Assembly: GCA_030601845.1 (NCBI GenBank)
Contig: JAUWAY010000025.1
Location: 1-34,737 of the forward strand
Direction of reading: 5' to 3'
DNA: 34,737 bases
DNA from: Phycisphaerae bacterium
Lineage (GTDB): Bacteria; Planctomycetota; Phycisphaerae; Sedimentisphaerales; Anaerobacaceae
Position 1 is the first letter of the stretch, and every line of letters begins with the position of its first letter. A program made the translations under genes and the position numbers. The notes under the pieces are model-generated. The model did no database searches. It was not told the DNA's origin and saw only the letters and a list, made by a program, of their open reading frames with translations. This document shows, one piece after another, positions 24,062-33,378 of the stretch.

Positions 24062-25189
24062 ATGAAACTGACTGATATAAGCGGTGATATAAACGAATGG
24101 TTCAGCGGTTCAGGGCCATTGGCTGACGTTGTTATATCCTCTCGGATTCGTCTGGCGAGGAATCTGGCCGGGCATAAATTCCTGAGCCGATGCTCAGCTT
24201 CTGAAAGGTCTGCAATCCTCAAGGAGCTAAGAGACGTTCTGATGCCGCTCGAGCTTGGCGATAAGATTTTCTATATCAGCGTAGACAAGGCCCCTGTTCT
24301 GGATAGAAGCTTCCTTGTGGAGAGATACCTGATTAGCCGGCATCACGCTGAAGGCCGCGGCCCACGGGGTGTTGTTATCGCCCAGCGGGAATTCTTTACC
24401 GCTATGATCAATGAGGAGGACCATCTGCGCATCCAGGTGCTAAAAGCCGGCCTGCAGCTAAGTCAATGCGCCGAGCAGATGAACCATATCGACGATGCAA
24501 TAGAGCAAAAGGTGGACTATGCGTTCAGTCCCCGCTATGGATACCTGACGGCCTGCCCGACCAATCTGGGAACAGGGATAAGGGTTTCGGTGATGCTGCA
24601 CCTGCCGGCGTTGAAGATGACCGACCAAATAGAGAAATTTTTCAATGCTGCAAGGGATATGAACCTGGCTGTGCGTGGTCTTTTCGGCGAAGGCACAGAA
24701 GCCGCAGGCGATTTCTATCAAATATCCAATCAGGCAACGCTCGGAGTCTCGGAGGCAGATATTATCTCGCAATTTGAAAATGCCATCATTCCTGACATAG
24801 CCGAATATGAAAAAGCAGCCAGGACTCTGCTGCTCTCGAAGCAGCTTGACGTGCTTGACGACAAGATTTCCCGGGCGATGGCGCTGTTGGGAAATGCCCA
24901 TCTGATAAGCTCGCAGGAGGCGCTGTTCTTGCTGAGCCATCTGCGGATGGGCATCAATATGCACGAGTATATGGGCGCCTCAACCCCCGCGATAAAGCGG
25001 CTTTGCACACAGAGCCAACAGGACGACGACACAGACAAAACCGGCGGCGTTTCTATTGCCACCATTAATCGCTTGTTTATGCTTACCTTGCCGGCCCATC
25101 TGCAGTTAAACTATGGAAAGCCCCTCGACCCCACACACAGAGACATACTCAGAGCAAAAATCATCCGCTCAGAACTTGCCAGTGGTTAG
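24062..25189 (+). CDS. mcsB: Protein-arginine kinase McsB
   Basis: This ATP:guanido phosphotransferase phosphorylates protein arginines and so marks proteins for Clp degradation in Firmicutes. The catalytic NEED motif is at 117-120 (INEEDHLRIQ). The conserved LTACPTNLGTGIRVSVMLHL follows. The C terminus carries RDILRA at 360-365, matching the RDxxRA phosphoarginine-binding allosteric motif of McsB. The 375 residues are close to the family size. No clpC or ctsR neighbours are in the window, and dnaK follows. There is no ribosome site in the word-repeat gap, so coupling with mcsA is likely. Confidence 0.93.
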   Translation: MKLTDISGDINEWFSGSGPLADVVISSRIRLARNLAGHKFLSRCSASERSAILKELRDVLMPLELGDKIFYISVDKAPVLDRSFLVERYLISRHHAEGRGPRGVVIAQREFFTAMINEEDHLRIQVLKAGLQLSQCAEQMNHIDDAIEQKVDYAFSPRYGYLTACPTNLGTGIRVSVMLHLPALKMTDQIEKFFNAARDMNLAVRGLFGEGTEAAGDFYQISNQATLGVSEADIISQFENAIIPDIAEYEKAARTLLLSKQLDVLDDKISRAMALLGNAHLISSQEALFLLSHLRMGINMHEYMGASTPAIKRLCTQSQQDDDTDKTGGVSIATINRLFMLTLPAHLQLNYGKPLDPTHRDILRAKIIRSELASG

Positions 25190-25191
25190 TT

Positions 25192-25342
25192 TTACCGCAG
25201 AGACCGCAGAGCTTTCTTTTTTGTTTTTTTTAGACGGGATTAACAAGATAATCCTGTTGTCCTGTCCTAATATTCGTGTTGATTCGTGGCTGATTTTTAT
25301 TTTTCGCTTTTTACTCTGTGTTCTCGGCGATCTCTGCGGTTA
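25192..25342. repeat. 151-base element with inverted termini, after mcsB
   Basis: The left end reads TTACCGCAGAGACCGCAGAG. The complement of the right end (25322-25342) reads TTAACCGCAGAGATCGCCGA. The interior holds phrases such as ATTCGTGTTGATTCGTGGC. No coding potential is seen, so it has the shape of a miniature inverted-repeat element. Confidence 0.7.
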
Positions 25343-25469
25343 ATCCGTGCCGGGTCTGCCAAAATGGCACAACAAAATTGACAGCTGGAAATAGATAAGA
25401 GCAGGTTAAAAAATATAAGCGCTTGTTTGCCAAGAGGTTAAGCAGCTCAAGCCCCCTCGGCCTGATAAC

Positions 25470-25485
25470 TGGCACGGGTTTTGCA
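25470..25485 (+). promoter_or_regulatory. Sigma-54 (RpoN) promoter upstream of dnaK
   Basis: TGGCACG-GGTT-TTGCA matches the -24/-12 consensus (TGGCACG-N4-TTGCW) without a mismatch. Transcription would begin near 25497, giving a 260-base leader that includes a foldback repeat. Confidence 0.65.
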
Positions 25486-25490
25486 CATAA

Positions 25491-25728
25491 TTAGCCACAG
25501 AGAAAATGGAAGTGAGCTAAAGTGCCTAATATGTTTATGATTCTCGTTTAAGGTTGTTGATGCTCGTATCGATGCTTGTTGTCGAAGCCCGAAGCTTGTT
25601 TTTTACCGAGCGTCGAGCCTCCGGTTTCGAGCTTCGATACAAGTTTCGACAACAACTAACGAGCTTCTACACCTTCGTGCACTTTAGTCACTTCAAACTT
25701 TTTCGTGTCTTTGTGCCTTTGTGGCAAA
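25491..25728. repeat. Nested foldback element in the dnaK leader
   Basis: Successive inverted arms nest around a centre near 25605. They are GCCACAG (25494) with its complement near 25719, and GAAGTGAGCTAAAGTGC (25509-25525) with 25679-25694. Further in are CTCGTTTAAGGTTGTTG (25543-25559) with 25650-25663, and GAAGCT (25591) with AGCTTC (25630). Confidence 0.8.
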
Positions 25729-25759
25729 AGAACAATAATGAAATGAAAGGAAATAAACA

Positions 25760-27703
25760 ATGGCTAAAATCATTGGGATAGATTTGGGAACGACAATTTC
25801 TGTGGTTGCCGTGATGGAAGGCTCATCGCCGAAGGTCCTGGTCAACTCTTCGGGCTCTCGACTGACGCCTTCGGTGGTCGGCTTTACCGACAAGGGCGAG
25901 AGACTGGTCGGCCAGATTGCACGTCATCAGCAGGTAACCAACCCCGAAAACACTATCTACTCGATTAAGCGTTTTATGGGCCGACGACACAGTGAAGTCT
26001 CATCGGAAGAAAAGATTGTCCCTTACAAGATTACCGGTGCCGCAGAGGAGCTGGTCAAGGTCAAGGTCCGGGACAAGGAATATACACCTCCTGAAGTATC
26101 GGCGATGATTCTGCAGGATTTGAAGAAGACCGCCGAGGATTATTTAGGCGAAAAGGTTGAACAGGCGGTTATAACGGTGCCGGCTTACTTTAACGATTCC
26201 CAACGGCAGGCAACCAAAGACGCCGGCAAAATAGCAGGGCTTAAGGTCGACCGGATTATCAACGAGCCGACCGCCGCTGCTTTTGCCTACGGACTTGAGA
26301 AGAAAAAGAATGAAAAGGTGGCGGTTTTTGATTTCGGCGGCGGAACATTCGACATCTCCATCCTCGATATCGGGGGTTTCGAGGACCAGGGTGGTATTAT
26401 CGAGGTCTTAAGCACCAACGGCGATACGCATCTGGGCGGAGATGATTTGGACGAGGTGCTGATAAATTACTTAGCCGATGAGTTCAAAAAGACCGAAGGC
26501 ATAGACCTCCGCACCGACCCGATGGCTCATCAACGGCTCAAAGAGGCGGCCGAAAAGGCCAAGTGCGAATTGAGCACCCAGCTTGAAACCACGGTCAATC
26601 TGCCGTTCATCACCGCCGATGCCTCAGGGCCCAAGCACCTGCAGATTACTATCAGTCGCAGCAAGTTTGAATCACTTGCCGAGCCGATTCTCCAGCGGCT
26701 CAAGGGCCCGTGCCATAAAGCGATGGAAGATGCAAAACTGACCGCTGGCGATATCGCCGAGGTATTGCTCGTCGGCGGCTCCACGAGGATTCCGAAGGTC
26801 CAGGCGATTGTCAAAGACATTTTCGACAAAGAACCCAACAAGAGCATCAATCCTGATGAAGTAGTTGCTCTTGGGGCAGCCCTGCAGGGTGCGGTCCTGG
26901 CAGGTGACGCAGGCGTAAAGGATATTTTGCTTCTGGACGTAACTCCGCTTTCGCTGGGCGTCGAGACGCTTGGGGGGGTTACGACAAAATTGATTGAGCG
27001 TAACACCACCATTCCCACCAGCAAAAAAGAGATTTTCTCGACCGCAGCGGACGGCCAGACCACCGTTGACATCCACGTTCTGCAGGGCGAAAGGGAATTC
27101 GCCAGGGACAACCGCACGCTCGGCAGATTTCAGCTTGCCGATATTCCGCCGGCCCCGCGAGGCATCCCGCAGATTGATGTTGCGTTCGATATTGACGCAA
27201 ACGGCATTTTGAACGTTTCAGCCAAGGACCTGGGCACCGGCAAACAGCAGTCCATCGAGATTAAATCCAGTTCAGGACTAAGCGACCAAGAAGTTGGGAA
27301 GATGACCAAAGACGCCGAGGCCCACGCTGAAGAAGATAAGAAAAAAAGAGAGGTTGTCGATTTGAAGAATCAGGCCGACCAGTTGATTTACTCAACGGAA
27401 AAAACACTCAAAGAGCACGGCGACAAGGTCTCTGCTGAGGCCCGCGGAAAAATCGAAAGTGCGGTCAACAACCTCAAGGAAGCTGCAAAGGGCGAAGATG
27501 CTGAAGCAATAAGAAGGGCCATCGAAAACCTCAGCACTGCCGGCCAGGAATTAGGTAAGGTGCTTTACGAAGAGGCGGCCAAGAAGCAGGCGGCGTCGGC
27601 CCAGGCAGCTTCAGGCGAGCAGCCACCGCCACCCGAAGGCGAAGTTAAAAGAAAAGGCGGAGACGATGTAATCGACGCCGAATTTGAAGCCAAAGACAAA
27701 TAA
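25760..27703 (+). CDS. dnaK: Chaperone DnaK (Hsp70)
   Basis: This ATP-driven chaperone works with DnaJ and GrpE in the cytoplasm. The 647 residues show the nucleotide-binding motifs [29 protein letters not shown] and [14 protein letters not shown], a substrate domain, and the typical C-terminal DDVIDAEFE. In the first motif the usual TTNS is TTIS, a variant residue next to the phosphate loop. AAAGGA precedes the ATG. A consensus sigma-54 site and a long repeat-rich leader suggest unusual control, and no CIRCE operator was seen. Confidence 0.97.
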   Translation: MAKIIGIDLGTTISVVAVMEGSSPKVLVNSSGSRLTPSVVGFTDKGERLVGQIARHQQVTNPENTIYSIKRFMGRRHSEVSSEEKIVPYKITGAAEELVKVKVRDKEYTPPEVSAMILQDLKKTAEDYLGEKVEQAVITVPAYFNDSQRQATKDAGKIAGLKVDRIINEPTAAAFAYGLEKKKNEKVAVFDFGGGTFDISILDIGGFEDQGGIIEVLSTNGDTHLGGDDLDEVLINYLADEFKKTEGIDLRTDPMAHQRLKEAAEKAKCELSTQLETTVNLPFITADASGPKHLQITISRSKFESLAEPILQRLKGPCHKAMEDAKLTAGDIAEVLLVGGSTRIPKVQAIVKDIFDKEPNKSINPDEVVALGAALQGAVLAGDAGVKDILLLDVTPLSLGVETLGGVTTKLIERNTTIPTSKKEIFSTAADGQTTVDIHVLQGEREFARDNRTLGRFQLADIPPAPRGIPQIDVAFDIDANGILNVSAKDLGTGKQQSIEIKSSSGLSDQEVGKMTKDAEAHAEEDKKKREVVDLKNQADQLIYSTEKTLKEHGDKVSAEARGKIESAVNNLKEAAKGEDAEAIRRAIENLSTAGQELGKVLYEEAAKKQAASAQAASGEQPPPPEGEVKRKGGDDVIDAEFEAKDK

Positions 27704-27705
27704 CG

Positions 27706-27774
27706 GATGCTCGATACTCGATGCTGGATACTGGATACTCGTAAGACCAAAACGAGAATCGAGCATCGAGCATC
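27706..27774. repeat. Word-like dyad between convergent dnaK and the esterase gene
   Basis: The arms 27706-27727 (GATGCTCGATACTCGATGCT...) and 27753-27774 are inverted repeats with about 19 of 22 matches. It lies right after the dnaK stop and before the convergent gene, where a terminator would be expected. The vocabulary is that of 221-260. Confidence 0.7.
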
Positions 27775-27811
27775 TAACTTTAGCTCACTTATTCCACTCA
27801 CCAATTACCAA

Positions 27812-28894
27812 TTACCATTTGAGGTGCTTAAAGAAAAACTCGAGCATAACATCATTGGCGCTTTTGCCGGCCGGCGGCGGTGCCTCTTTGAGAATCAAGA
27901 CCGTTTCTATGCCGAGCTGGTCGCATTTTTCCTTGATGGCGATAGCGTGCTTTGGGTGGTGCACGTAATGGCCGTGATCAACCGGCTTAGTATTTGGTTG
28001 CGAACTGTGCAGGAATACCGGCGGGTCGTCTTTGGTCAACAGGCCAAGCATATCCACGTCGGCGCGAATCTTGCTGCCTTTTGGGCTATCCAGCTCCTCG
28101 TGGTTTTTAAGCCCATAAAACAGGTAGACCTCGTTCATGTCGCGTTCGCCCGGGTATTCACCGACAATCTCAGGCCAGCGCTCGAAATCATACGTGCATT
28201 GGCAGCCATTGGCACCGACTACGGCCAGGCGGGATGACTCTTGCAGGACTGGGTCTTCGTTATCGGGGTCGGCCAGGTCGTCGTGAAACGCCAGCCACAG
28301 TGACGTGCCTGCCCCGGCCGAGCCACCAAAAGAAGCGAACCGCTTTTTATCGGTGTTCCATTGGCTGGATTTGTATCGCAGGAACTGGATGGCCCGCGCA
28401 GCATCACGAAGTATATCCTGCAGCGGGGCGTGCTCACGGAAGCGATAATTTATCGCTGCAACTGAGACCCCGCTTTGCAGACACTTCTCAACTATATTGG
28501 GGCTGATTTTTGATTTATCGCCAGCCCTGAACCCACCGCCGTGAATGAATACAACGACCGGCGTAGGTTTAGCGGATTTGGCCTGCCAGAAATCCAGCAC
28601 ATTACGCTCGTGAGGCCCGTACTTGACATCTGCAAACGTAGCTTTGGGACGTTTTTCGGCCGGTTGGGCGGCTCGGGCGGCTTTGGTTTTCTGCTGCTCG
28701 CTGCGTTGCTTTTGCCTAAAGGCCTTGGCCTCGGATAGCGTCAGGACCCCGTCGCCATTAGCATCGGCTTCGGGATAACGCTCCAATGCTTTGCGTAGCT
28801 GGGCATTATCTTCCGAAGTTGGCTCGGCCGCACACAACTCACAAACGCACAGGCAGACGCACAAAATTACCATAGTCATTTTTTCTCGATTCAT
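27812..28894 (-). CDS. Secreted alpha/beta-hydrolase (esterase-like) with N-terminal EF-hand
   Basis: A probable carbohydrate or lipid esterase of the BD-FAE/HSL-like type. After a signal peptide (MTMVILCVCLCVCELCA) comes an EF-hand loop, DANGDGVLTLSE. The hydrolase fold follows, with the oxyanion motif HGGG and the nucleophile box GGSAGAG. The C-terminal His lies near VDHGHYVHHPKHA. ATG 28894 is chosen because AGGAG lies seven bases upstream, and an ATG 33 bases further up lacks a site. The 360-residue protein is complete. Nothing in its surroundings indicates a substrate. Confidence 0.85.
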   Translation of the reverse strand: MNREKMTMVILCVCLCVCELCAAEPTSEDNAQLRKALERYPEADANGDGVLTLSEAKAFRQKQRSEQQKTKAARAAQPAEKRPKATFADVKYGPHERNVLDFWQAKSAKPTPVVVFIHGGGFRAGDKSKISPNIVEKCLQSGVSVAAINYRFREHAPLQDILRDAARAIQFLRYKSSQWNTDKKRFASFGGSAGAGTSLWLAFHDDLADPDNEDPVLQESSRLAVVGANGCQCTYDFERWPEIVGEYPGERDMNEVYLFYGLKNHEELDSPKGSKIRADVDMLGLLTKDDPPVFLHSSQPNTKPVDHGHYVHHPKHAIAIKEKCDQLGIETVLILKEAPPPAGKSANDVMLEFFFKHLKW

Positions 28895-29027
28895 ATCTCG
28901 CTCCTGTAAATGAAATGTATAGTTCAAAAATCTTTCAGCCGGTCATCTGCAAACGCCGATAACAACCTAATTATCAAGATTGTCAAGCGGATTTTCGCCG
29001 GTTTTTCCTTTGGTGGGCTGTTGAGGC

Positions 29028-30425
29028 TTATTTACCTATACAGAATCGGCTGAATATCCTATCCAATATCTGCTCGTCGATGTGGTGCTGCTCGATAGTT
29101 GATAATGCGTGGAAAGCCGCCCGCAGCGTCATTGCAGCGACCTCGTCGCTGCCGGCCTTTAGTTCATTGACGGATTCAGTGATGTTCTCAATCGCCTCGC
29201 CGGCGGCCTGTCGGTGCCGGGCCGTAAGCGCAACACCCGATACGTGACTCGTGTAATTAGCAGAACCAACTGACATCTCGATTAGTTTTTTGTCGATTAT
29301 ATTTCGCAACACTTCTACACCGGTGCCGGTTTTTGCACTTGTGGCTAAAAAATCAACGCCAAAAATCTCGCTTAGCCTGGCTCTCCGTTCAGTTAATACA
29401 TCGTTTGAGAGAAAATCAGATTTCGTCGTGACCGGTATCAGCTCTTTGGGTTCTATAAGGTTTCGTATTGCTTTATCTTCACTATAATCAGTCTTGGTTA
29501 TATCGATACAAAGTACAACTACCGCAGCATTATTGAGTGCTTCGATTGCTGCCTGCTGGGCCAGCTCATCGAGGATGTTAGTCGGCGTGAGCGTTAATCC
29601 GGCACAATCGAACAGCACGCACCTGCAATGTCTCAGTGTTAGCAGGCTGGTCAGGACGTCTCTTGTGGTCTTGCGCTGGTCTGAGACGATACTTCTTACC
29701 TTGCCGAGCAGTTTGTTGAGCAGGCTGCTTTTGCCGGCATTGGTCGCACCTGCGATTCCCACCGCCGGCAAGTCGACCACTGCTTCGTCTGGAAAGCGGC
29801 GAGAGAGCAACTGCTCGAGCTGGTTCTTTATCTCGATAAGTCTCGCGACCGCTTCAGAAGCAGTTATAAATTCGATATCTTCACCGCTAAAATCCAGCCC
29901 TGCCTCGATTAAGCTAAGACAATCCATTATTTCCGAGCGCACTTTTGCTGTGGTCTCGGCCAGTCGCCCGCTGAGAAGTTTCTCAGCGGCAGCCAATTGA
30001 AATTTATTACTGCTGGTGACGATTTCGTTTACTGCCTCTGCCTGGGTCAGGTCTATTTTACCGTTAAGAAAGCGTCGTGCGGTAAATTCGCCGGGCCCGG
30101 CCATTCGTACCGGCCCGTCGGTATTGCCCAGCAAATTGCAAATCACCGCCTCAGTGACAGCCGGGTTTGTATAGATGTGAATCTCGGCAAGGTGCTCACC
30201 AGTATAAGAATGCGGGGCCAAAAACAGATACAGCTTTGCATCAACTTTCAGCTCGTCATCGACGTTTACAGAACCGGATATCACGCTGCTTTTTATATTG
30301 GCGATTGACGGACTGAAAATCTGGCTGACTTTATCGATTGTGGCCGGGCCGGCTATCCGAACAATCGCCCTTTTCTCGGATGCCGGCGAGCTGACAGCCA
30401 CGATAGTGTCGTTAAGGTCATACAT
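29028..30425 (-). CDS. mnmE: tRNA modification GTPase MnmE
   Basis: MnmE acts with MnmG to modify the wobble uridine of certain tRNAs. It shows an N-terminal folate-binding domain (IVAVSSPASEKRAIVRIAGP), a helical domain, and a G domain with GATNAGKSS near residues 226-234. The C-terminal FCIGK is invariant in the family. The length of 465 is normal. The G3 box is DCAG, and the G4 box reads TKSD instead of NKxD. mnmG is not in the window. The gene follows yidC on the same strand. Confidence 0.95.
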   Translation of the reverse strand: MYDLNDTIVAVSSPASEKRAIVRIAGPATIDKVSQIFSPSIANIKSSVISGSVNVDDELKVDAKLYLFLAPHSYTGEHLAEIHIYTNPAVTEAVICNLLGNTDGPVRMAGPGEFTARRFLNGKIDLTQAEAVNEIVTSSNKFQLAAAEKLLSGRLAETTAKVRSEIMDCLSLIEAGLDFSGEDIEFITASEAVARLIEIKNQLEQLLSRRFPDEAVVDLPAVGIAGATNAGKSSLLNKLLGKVRSIVSDQRKTTRDVLTSLLTLRHCRCVLFDCAGLTLTPTNILDELAQQAAIEALNNAAVVVLCIDITKTDYSEDKAIRNLIEPKELIPVTTKSDFLSNDVLTERRARLSEIFGVDFLATSAKTGTGVEVLRNIIDKKLIEMSVGSANYTSHVSGVALTARHRQAAGEAIENITESVNELKAGSDEVAAMTLRAAFHALSTIEQHHIDEQILDRIFSRFCIGK

Positions 30426-30427
30426 AA

Positions 30428-30552
30428 AAGCTAAAAACTCAAAGCTAAAAGCGAAAAACTATAATTCAAAACTTGCTCGTAGTTCATTATTCGTAGTCTA
30501 TGAACTCATAACTATGAACTGTCAACTACATTGTTTTGCGTTTTTCGCTTTT
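30428..30552. repeat. Foldback element between yidC and mnmE
   Basis: A perfect 13-base inverted repeat (AAAAGCGAAAAAC) occurs at 30447-30459 and 30540-30552. Nested inside is AGTTCAT (30481-30487) with ATGAACT (30500-30506 and again 30514-30520). The right arm ends at the yidC stop. Confidence 0.8.
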
Positions 30553-32561
30553 TAGAATTTGTAGAACGGTTTGGGTTTTTTCTTTTTGACTTTGCCGCCG
30601 GTCTTGCTCGTTGCGGCAACCAGGCCGACTGATTCGGCTTCCTCTTTTTCGCGAATGTGCTTTCTGATAATGTGCTGCTCAATAACACCGGCAAAAGTAC
30701 TGGCCATAATATACAGATTCAATCCCGACGGCGCCTTGTATAACATCAACGGAAACAACAATGGAAGCATAATCATCATCATTTTCTGCTGCTGAGCAAC
30801 CTGAGGATTGGCCGACGCCGCTGCCGGTTTTGGCATCAGTTTCTGCTGCAGATAAAATGCCAGGCCCATCAGAATCGGCAAAAGGTTAAGCGAATCGATC
30901 TTCCAGCCCAGCAGCGGTACCGTTACCGTTGAAAATCTAACCAGCGCATCCTGTGCTGAAAGGTCGGTAATCCAGAACGGCAAAAACGGCGCACCACGCA
31001 ATTCAATACTGGCGTATATGGCACTATACAACGCAATCCAGATGGGCATCTGGAACATCATCGGCAGAAAGCCCATAATCGGCGAAGCACCTTGCTCTTT
31101 GTAAAGGGCCATCATTTGCTTGTTCATTTCAGCTTTGTTATTGGCGTATTTTTTCTTTATTTCCTCGGCCTTCGGGGCAAGCTTGGTCATCTTGCTCATC
31201 GAGACCTGGCTCCTTTTGGAAATCGGGTGTAAGCATATGCGAATCAGGAACACTAATATGATAATGACCACGCCATAATTGGCGATAAAGCCATACATCC
31301 ACTTCATTATCGCCAGTATCCCGAATGCCAGAGGGTTTATAATACTCGCCGGGCAACAACAGCCCATAAAATCTATCGTGTGGACAAAGCCGAGATTTTG
31401 GTACTGCTCATTCTTATCGAAAAGACTCTTGTCCTTGGGCCCAAGATAAAGCTGGAAGTTATATGTTTTTGAGCAGTCGTCCTGGCCAGCTGGAGCAAAA
31501 ATATTTGATGCAATTTTCAAATCCACTCCTACGGTTTCATCGCCGGTATCGCCACGCTCATCTCTATCAGGATTGTAGAATCGGCCTGTTTTGTCTGATA
31601 CCCAGTCGCAGTAGTCTTTGCCTTTGTCCGGCACAGGCACCAGTATGGCAGCGAAATACTTGTTTACCGCAGCGGCCCAGAGGAAATTGGCGCCGGTTTG
31701 CGTCAGGCGTCTGTCCTCAGTTGTTTTTGCCCTGGTAAGTTTTTTCTTATCAAGTCTTTCACTGCTCACCTGGCCCTTGGAATCTCTAAAGCCGGCAACG
31801 GCCTTTCTCATATCGGCCCTGACACCTTCCCTGCCAAGCCCGACCGGCCCGGCAAAATTGAAACGCACCTTTTGCTCGGCAGTCGATAAATTCTCAATAG
31901 CTAATTTGCATTCCAGAAGGTAGCTGCCGGGGATAACCTTATAGGTTTTAATCAACTTTAGAACCGGCTCATCGGTGCCTTCAACTTTTATAATCGCCTC
32001 AAAGCGGGCGGTTTGCGAGCCGTCGTAGTCTTTTTCAACATAGAAGCTCTTCCAGTGCAATTTATTCAGAGGCAGCTGCAGTTCGTGCTCGACAAAAACG
32101 AAACCTGTATTTGCCATCGACAAAATCTCGGTGCCGTCGGCTAATTTCACCGGCGAGAGAATTACCAACGGCTTGGGGTCTTTATAATCACGGTCATCGA
32201 AACCCTTACCATCTCCGTTGCTAAAGGTAGCTTTCCTGATGGCTGCACCTTTGGAGCTTAATTCCAGCTGAAGCTTGAAACCGGTCTCAGGGTCTTCGGT
32301 GTAAGGGTCCGCTGCACCAAGGATGATGGTTTTAGCTGGAGCAGTATCGGCGCCAAAGGTGGGAAAATCCGCCGCCTTTAGTTGTGCGTTTTCCCCGGTA
32401 GGTGCATTTAAGGTATTGCTTTTTTGATTACCGGTAGTCTTTTGCAGTAAGATACAGGATTGCCTGCCTTGTGATGAATTTTCGAAAAGGCCTGACTCGA
32501 CAACAAGCCAACCGCATAAAACAACAAAACCAACGACAATCAAAGTCAAAATAACTCTCAT
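30552..32561 (-). CDS. yidC: Membrane protein insertase YidC
   Basis: YidC inserts proteins into the inner membrane, alone or with Sec. The 669 residues begin with a membrane helix (1-22). A large periplasmic beta-domain follows (about 75-365), then the conserved insertase core from about 400. That core includes ICLHPISKRSQVSMSKMTKL, GFLPMMFQMPIWIALYSAIY and LYKAPSGLNLY, and the protein ends in a basic tail (KVKKKKPKPFYKF). The length is somewhat above E. coli YidC (548). The start is ATG 32561. Upstream are word-like repeats and no clear ribosome site. Confidence 0.95.
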   Translation of the reverse strand: MRVILTLIVVGFVVLCGWLVVESGLFENSSQGRQSCILLQKTTGNQKSNTLNAPTGENAQLKAADFPTFGADTAPAKTIILGAADPYTEDPETGFKLQLELSSKGAAIRKATFSNGDGKGFDDRDYKDPKPLVILSPVKLADGTEILSMANTGFVFVEHELQLPLNKLHWKSFYVEKDYDGSQTARFEAIIKVEGTDEPVLKLIKTYKVIPGSYLLECKLAIENLSTAEQKVRFNFAGPVGLGREGVRADMRKAVAGFRDSKGQVSSERLDKKKLTRAKTTEDRRLTQTGANFLWAAAVNKYFAAILVPVPDKGKDYCDWVSDKTGRFYNPDRDERGDTGDETVGVDLKIASNIFAPAGQDDCSKTYNFQLYLGPKDKSLFDKNEQYQNLGFVHTIDFMGCCCPASIINPLAFGILAIMKWMYGFIANYGVVIIILVFLIRICLHPISKRSQVSMSKMTKLAPKAEEIKKKYANNKAEMNKQMMALYKEQGASPIMGFLPMMFQMPIWIALYSAIYASIELRGAPFLPFWITDLSAQDALVRFSTVTVPLLGWKIDSLNLLPILMGLAFYLQQKLMPKPAAASANPQVAQQQKMMMIMLPLLFPLMLYKAPSGLNLYIMASTFAGVIEQHIIRKHIREKEEAESVGLVAATSKTGGKVKKKKPKPFYKF

Positions 32562-32564
32562 AAT

Positions 32565-32597
32565 TCAATAATCAATAGTCAATAGTAAATAATCAAT
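32565..32597. repeat. Word-like repeat upstream of yidC
   Basis: CAATAATCAATAGTCAATAG and the following TAAATAATCAATT. The same vocabulary lies in frame inside gspE (1479-1509) and at 7775-7792. Confidence 0.65.
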
Positions 32598-32601
32598 TTC
32601 T

Positions 32602-33378
32602 TTACCTTCCATCCCGGAGCCGCTCGGCTTGGAAGTTGTCCAATTCCTCGATTGCCATTATCTTTTCTGCCGTGGTTTCGAAATCGTATTCCAGCCGGAC
32701 AAAACGCACCTCGTTTTCATCGACATACACATAGCTTGTCCGGTTGTCCTTGTCCCTTGGCTGTCCGACAGAGCCGATATTGATAATCGCTTTCTCGCTG
32801 GCAACAATCGGATAGACGTCGTCAAGCTCATCGGGCAGATAGAAATCCGGCTCGTCGAGAAACAAACCCGGCAGATGGGTATGGCCGACAAAGCAGATAT
32901 GCTTGACCCGCTCGAACAGCAAGCTCACCTTTAGAGGATTGGTGTAAACATCATCGGGAAATATATATTCATTAATGGGCTTCCTGGGTGAAGCGTGAAC
33001 AAAATCTAATATTGCTGTGTTTGTCCCCAGTTTAGTATTGAGCGTTTGCCTCATCGCCAGCTGTCCCAGGAATTGCCAGCGGTTGTTTCGGTCGTTGGTT
33101 TCCTGTTCTGCTTCCAGACTAAAGCGTGTCCAGAAGCTTGCCTGCTCTGCTCCATAGTTAAAATTTGTCGGCTCGTAAAGAGTGGCATAATCGTGGTTGC
33201 CCAGGACGCACCATCTGGTTTTTTCGATAATCAGATCCAGGCACTCTTTTGGGTTTGGCCCATAGCCGAGGACATCACCGAGACAATAAATCGTTTCTAT
33301 ACCGCGTTTTTCAATATCAGCCAGGACGGTGGTCAAGGCCTCGAGGTTTGAATGTATATCACTTATAACAGCAAACAT
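32602..33378 (-). CDS. Calcineurin-like metallophosphoesterase
   Basis: A 258-residue cytosolic phosphoesterase of the YfcE/ApaH-like group. Metal-binding motifs are complete: DIHSN (Asp7, His9), GDVLGYGPNP, GNHD and GHTH. The motif GDVxGYGPxP is common in diadenosine-polyphosphate- or protein-phosphatase-like members, but the substrate cannot be told. The start is ATG 33378, with no clear ribosome site. It lies 41 bases upstream of yidC on the same strand. Confidence 0.87.
   Translation of the reverse strand: MFAVISDIHSNLEALTTVLADIEKRGIETIYCLGDVLGYGPNPKECLDLIIEKTRWCVLGNHDYATLYEPTNFNYGAEQASFWTRFSLEAEQETNDRNNRWQFLGQLAMRQTLNTKLGTNTAILDFVHASPRKPINEYIFPDDVYTNPLKVSLLFERVKHICFVGHTHLPGLFLDEPDFYLPDELDDVYPIVASEKAIINIGSVGQPRDKDNRTSYVYVDENEVRFVRLEYDFETTAEKIMAIEELDNFQAERLRDGR

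Noticed and set aside
25400-25759. CIRCE or sigma-32 site for dnaK
   Set aside because: I looked for TTAGCACTC-N9-GAGTGCTAA and CTTGAA-type boxes and found neither. The sigma-54 match is much better.
29028-30425. Variant G3/G4 boxes of MnmE (DCAG, TKSD) as evidence of an inactive GTPase
   Set aside because: The key Asp and Gly residues and the C-terminal CIGK are intact, and such substitutions are compatible with GTP binding.
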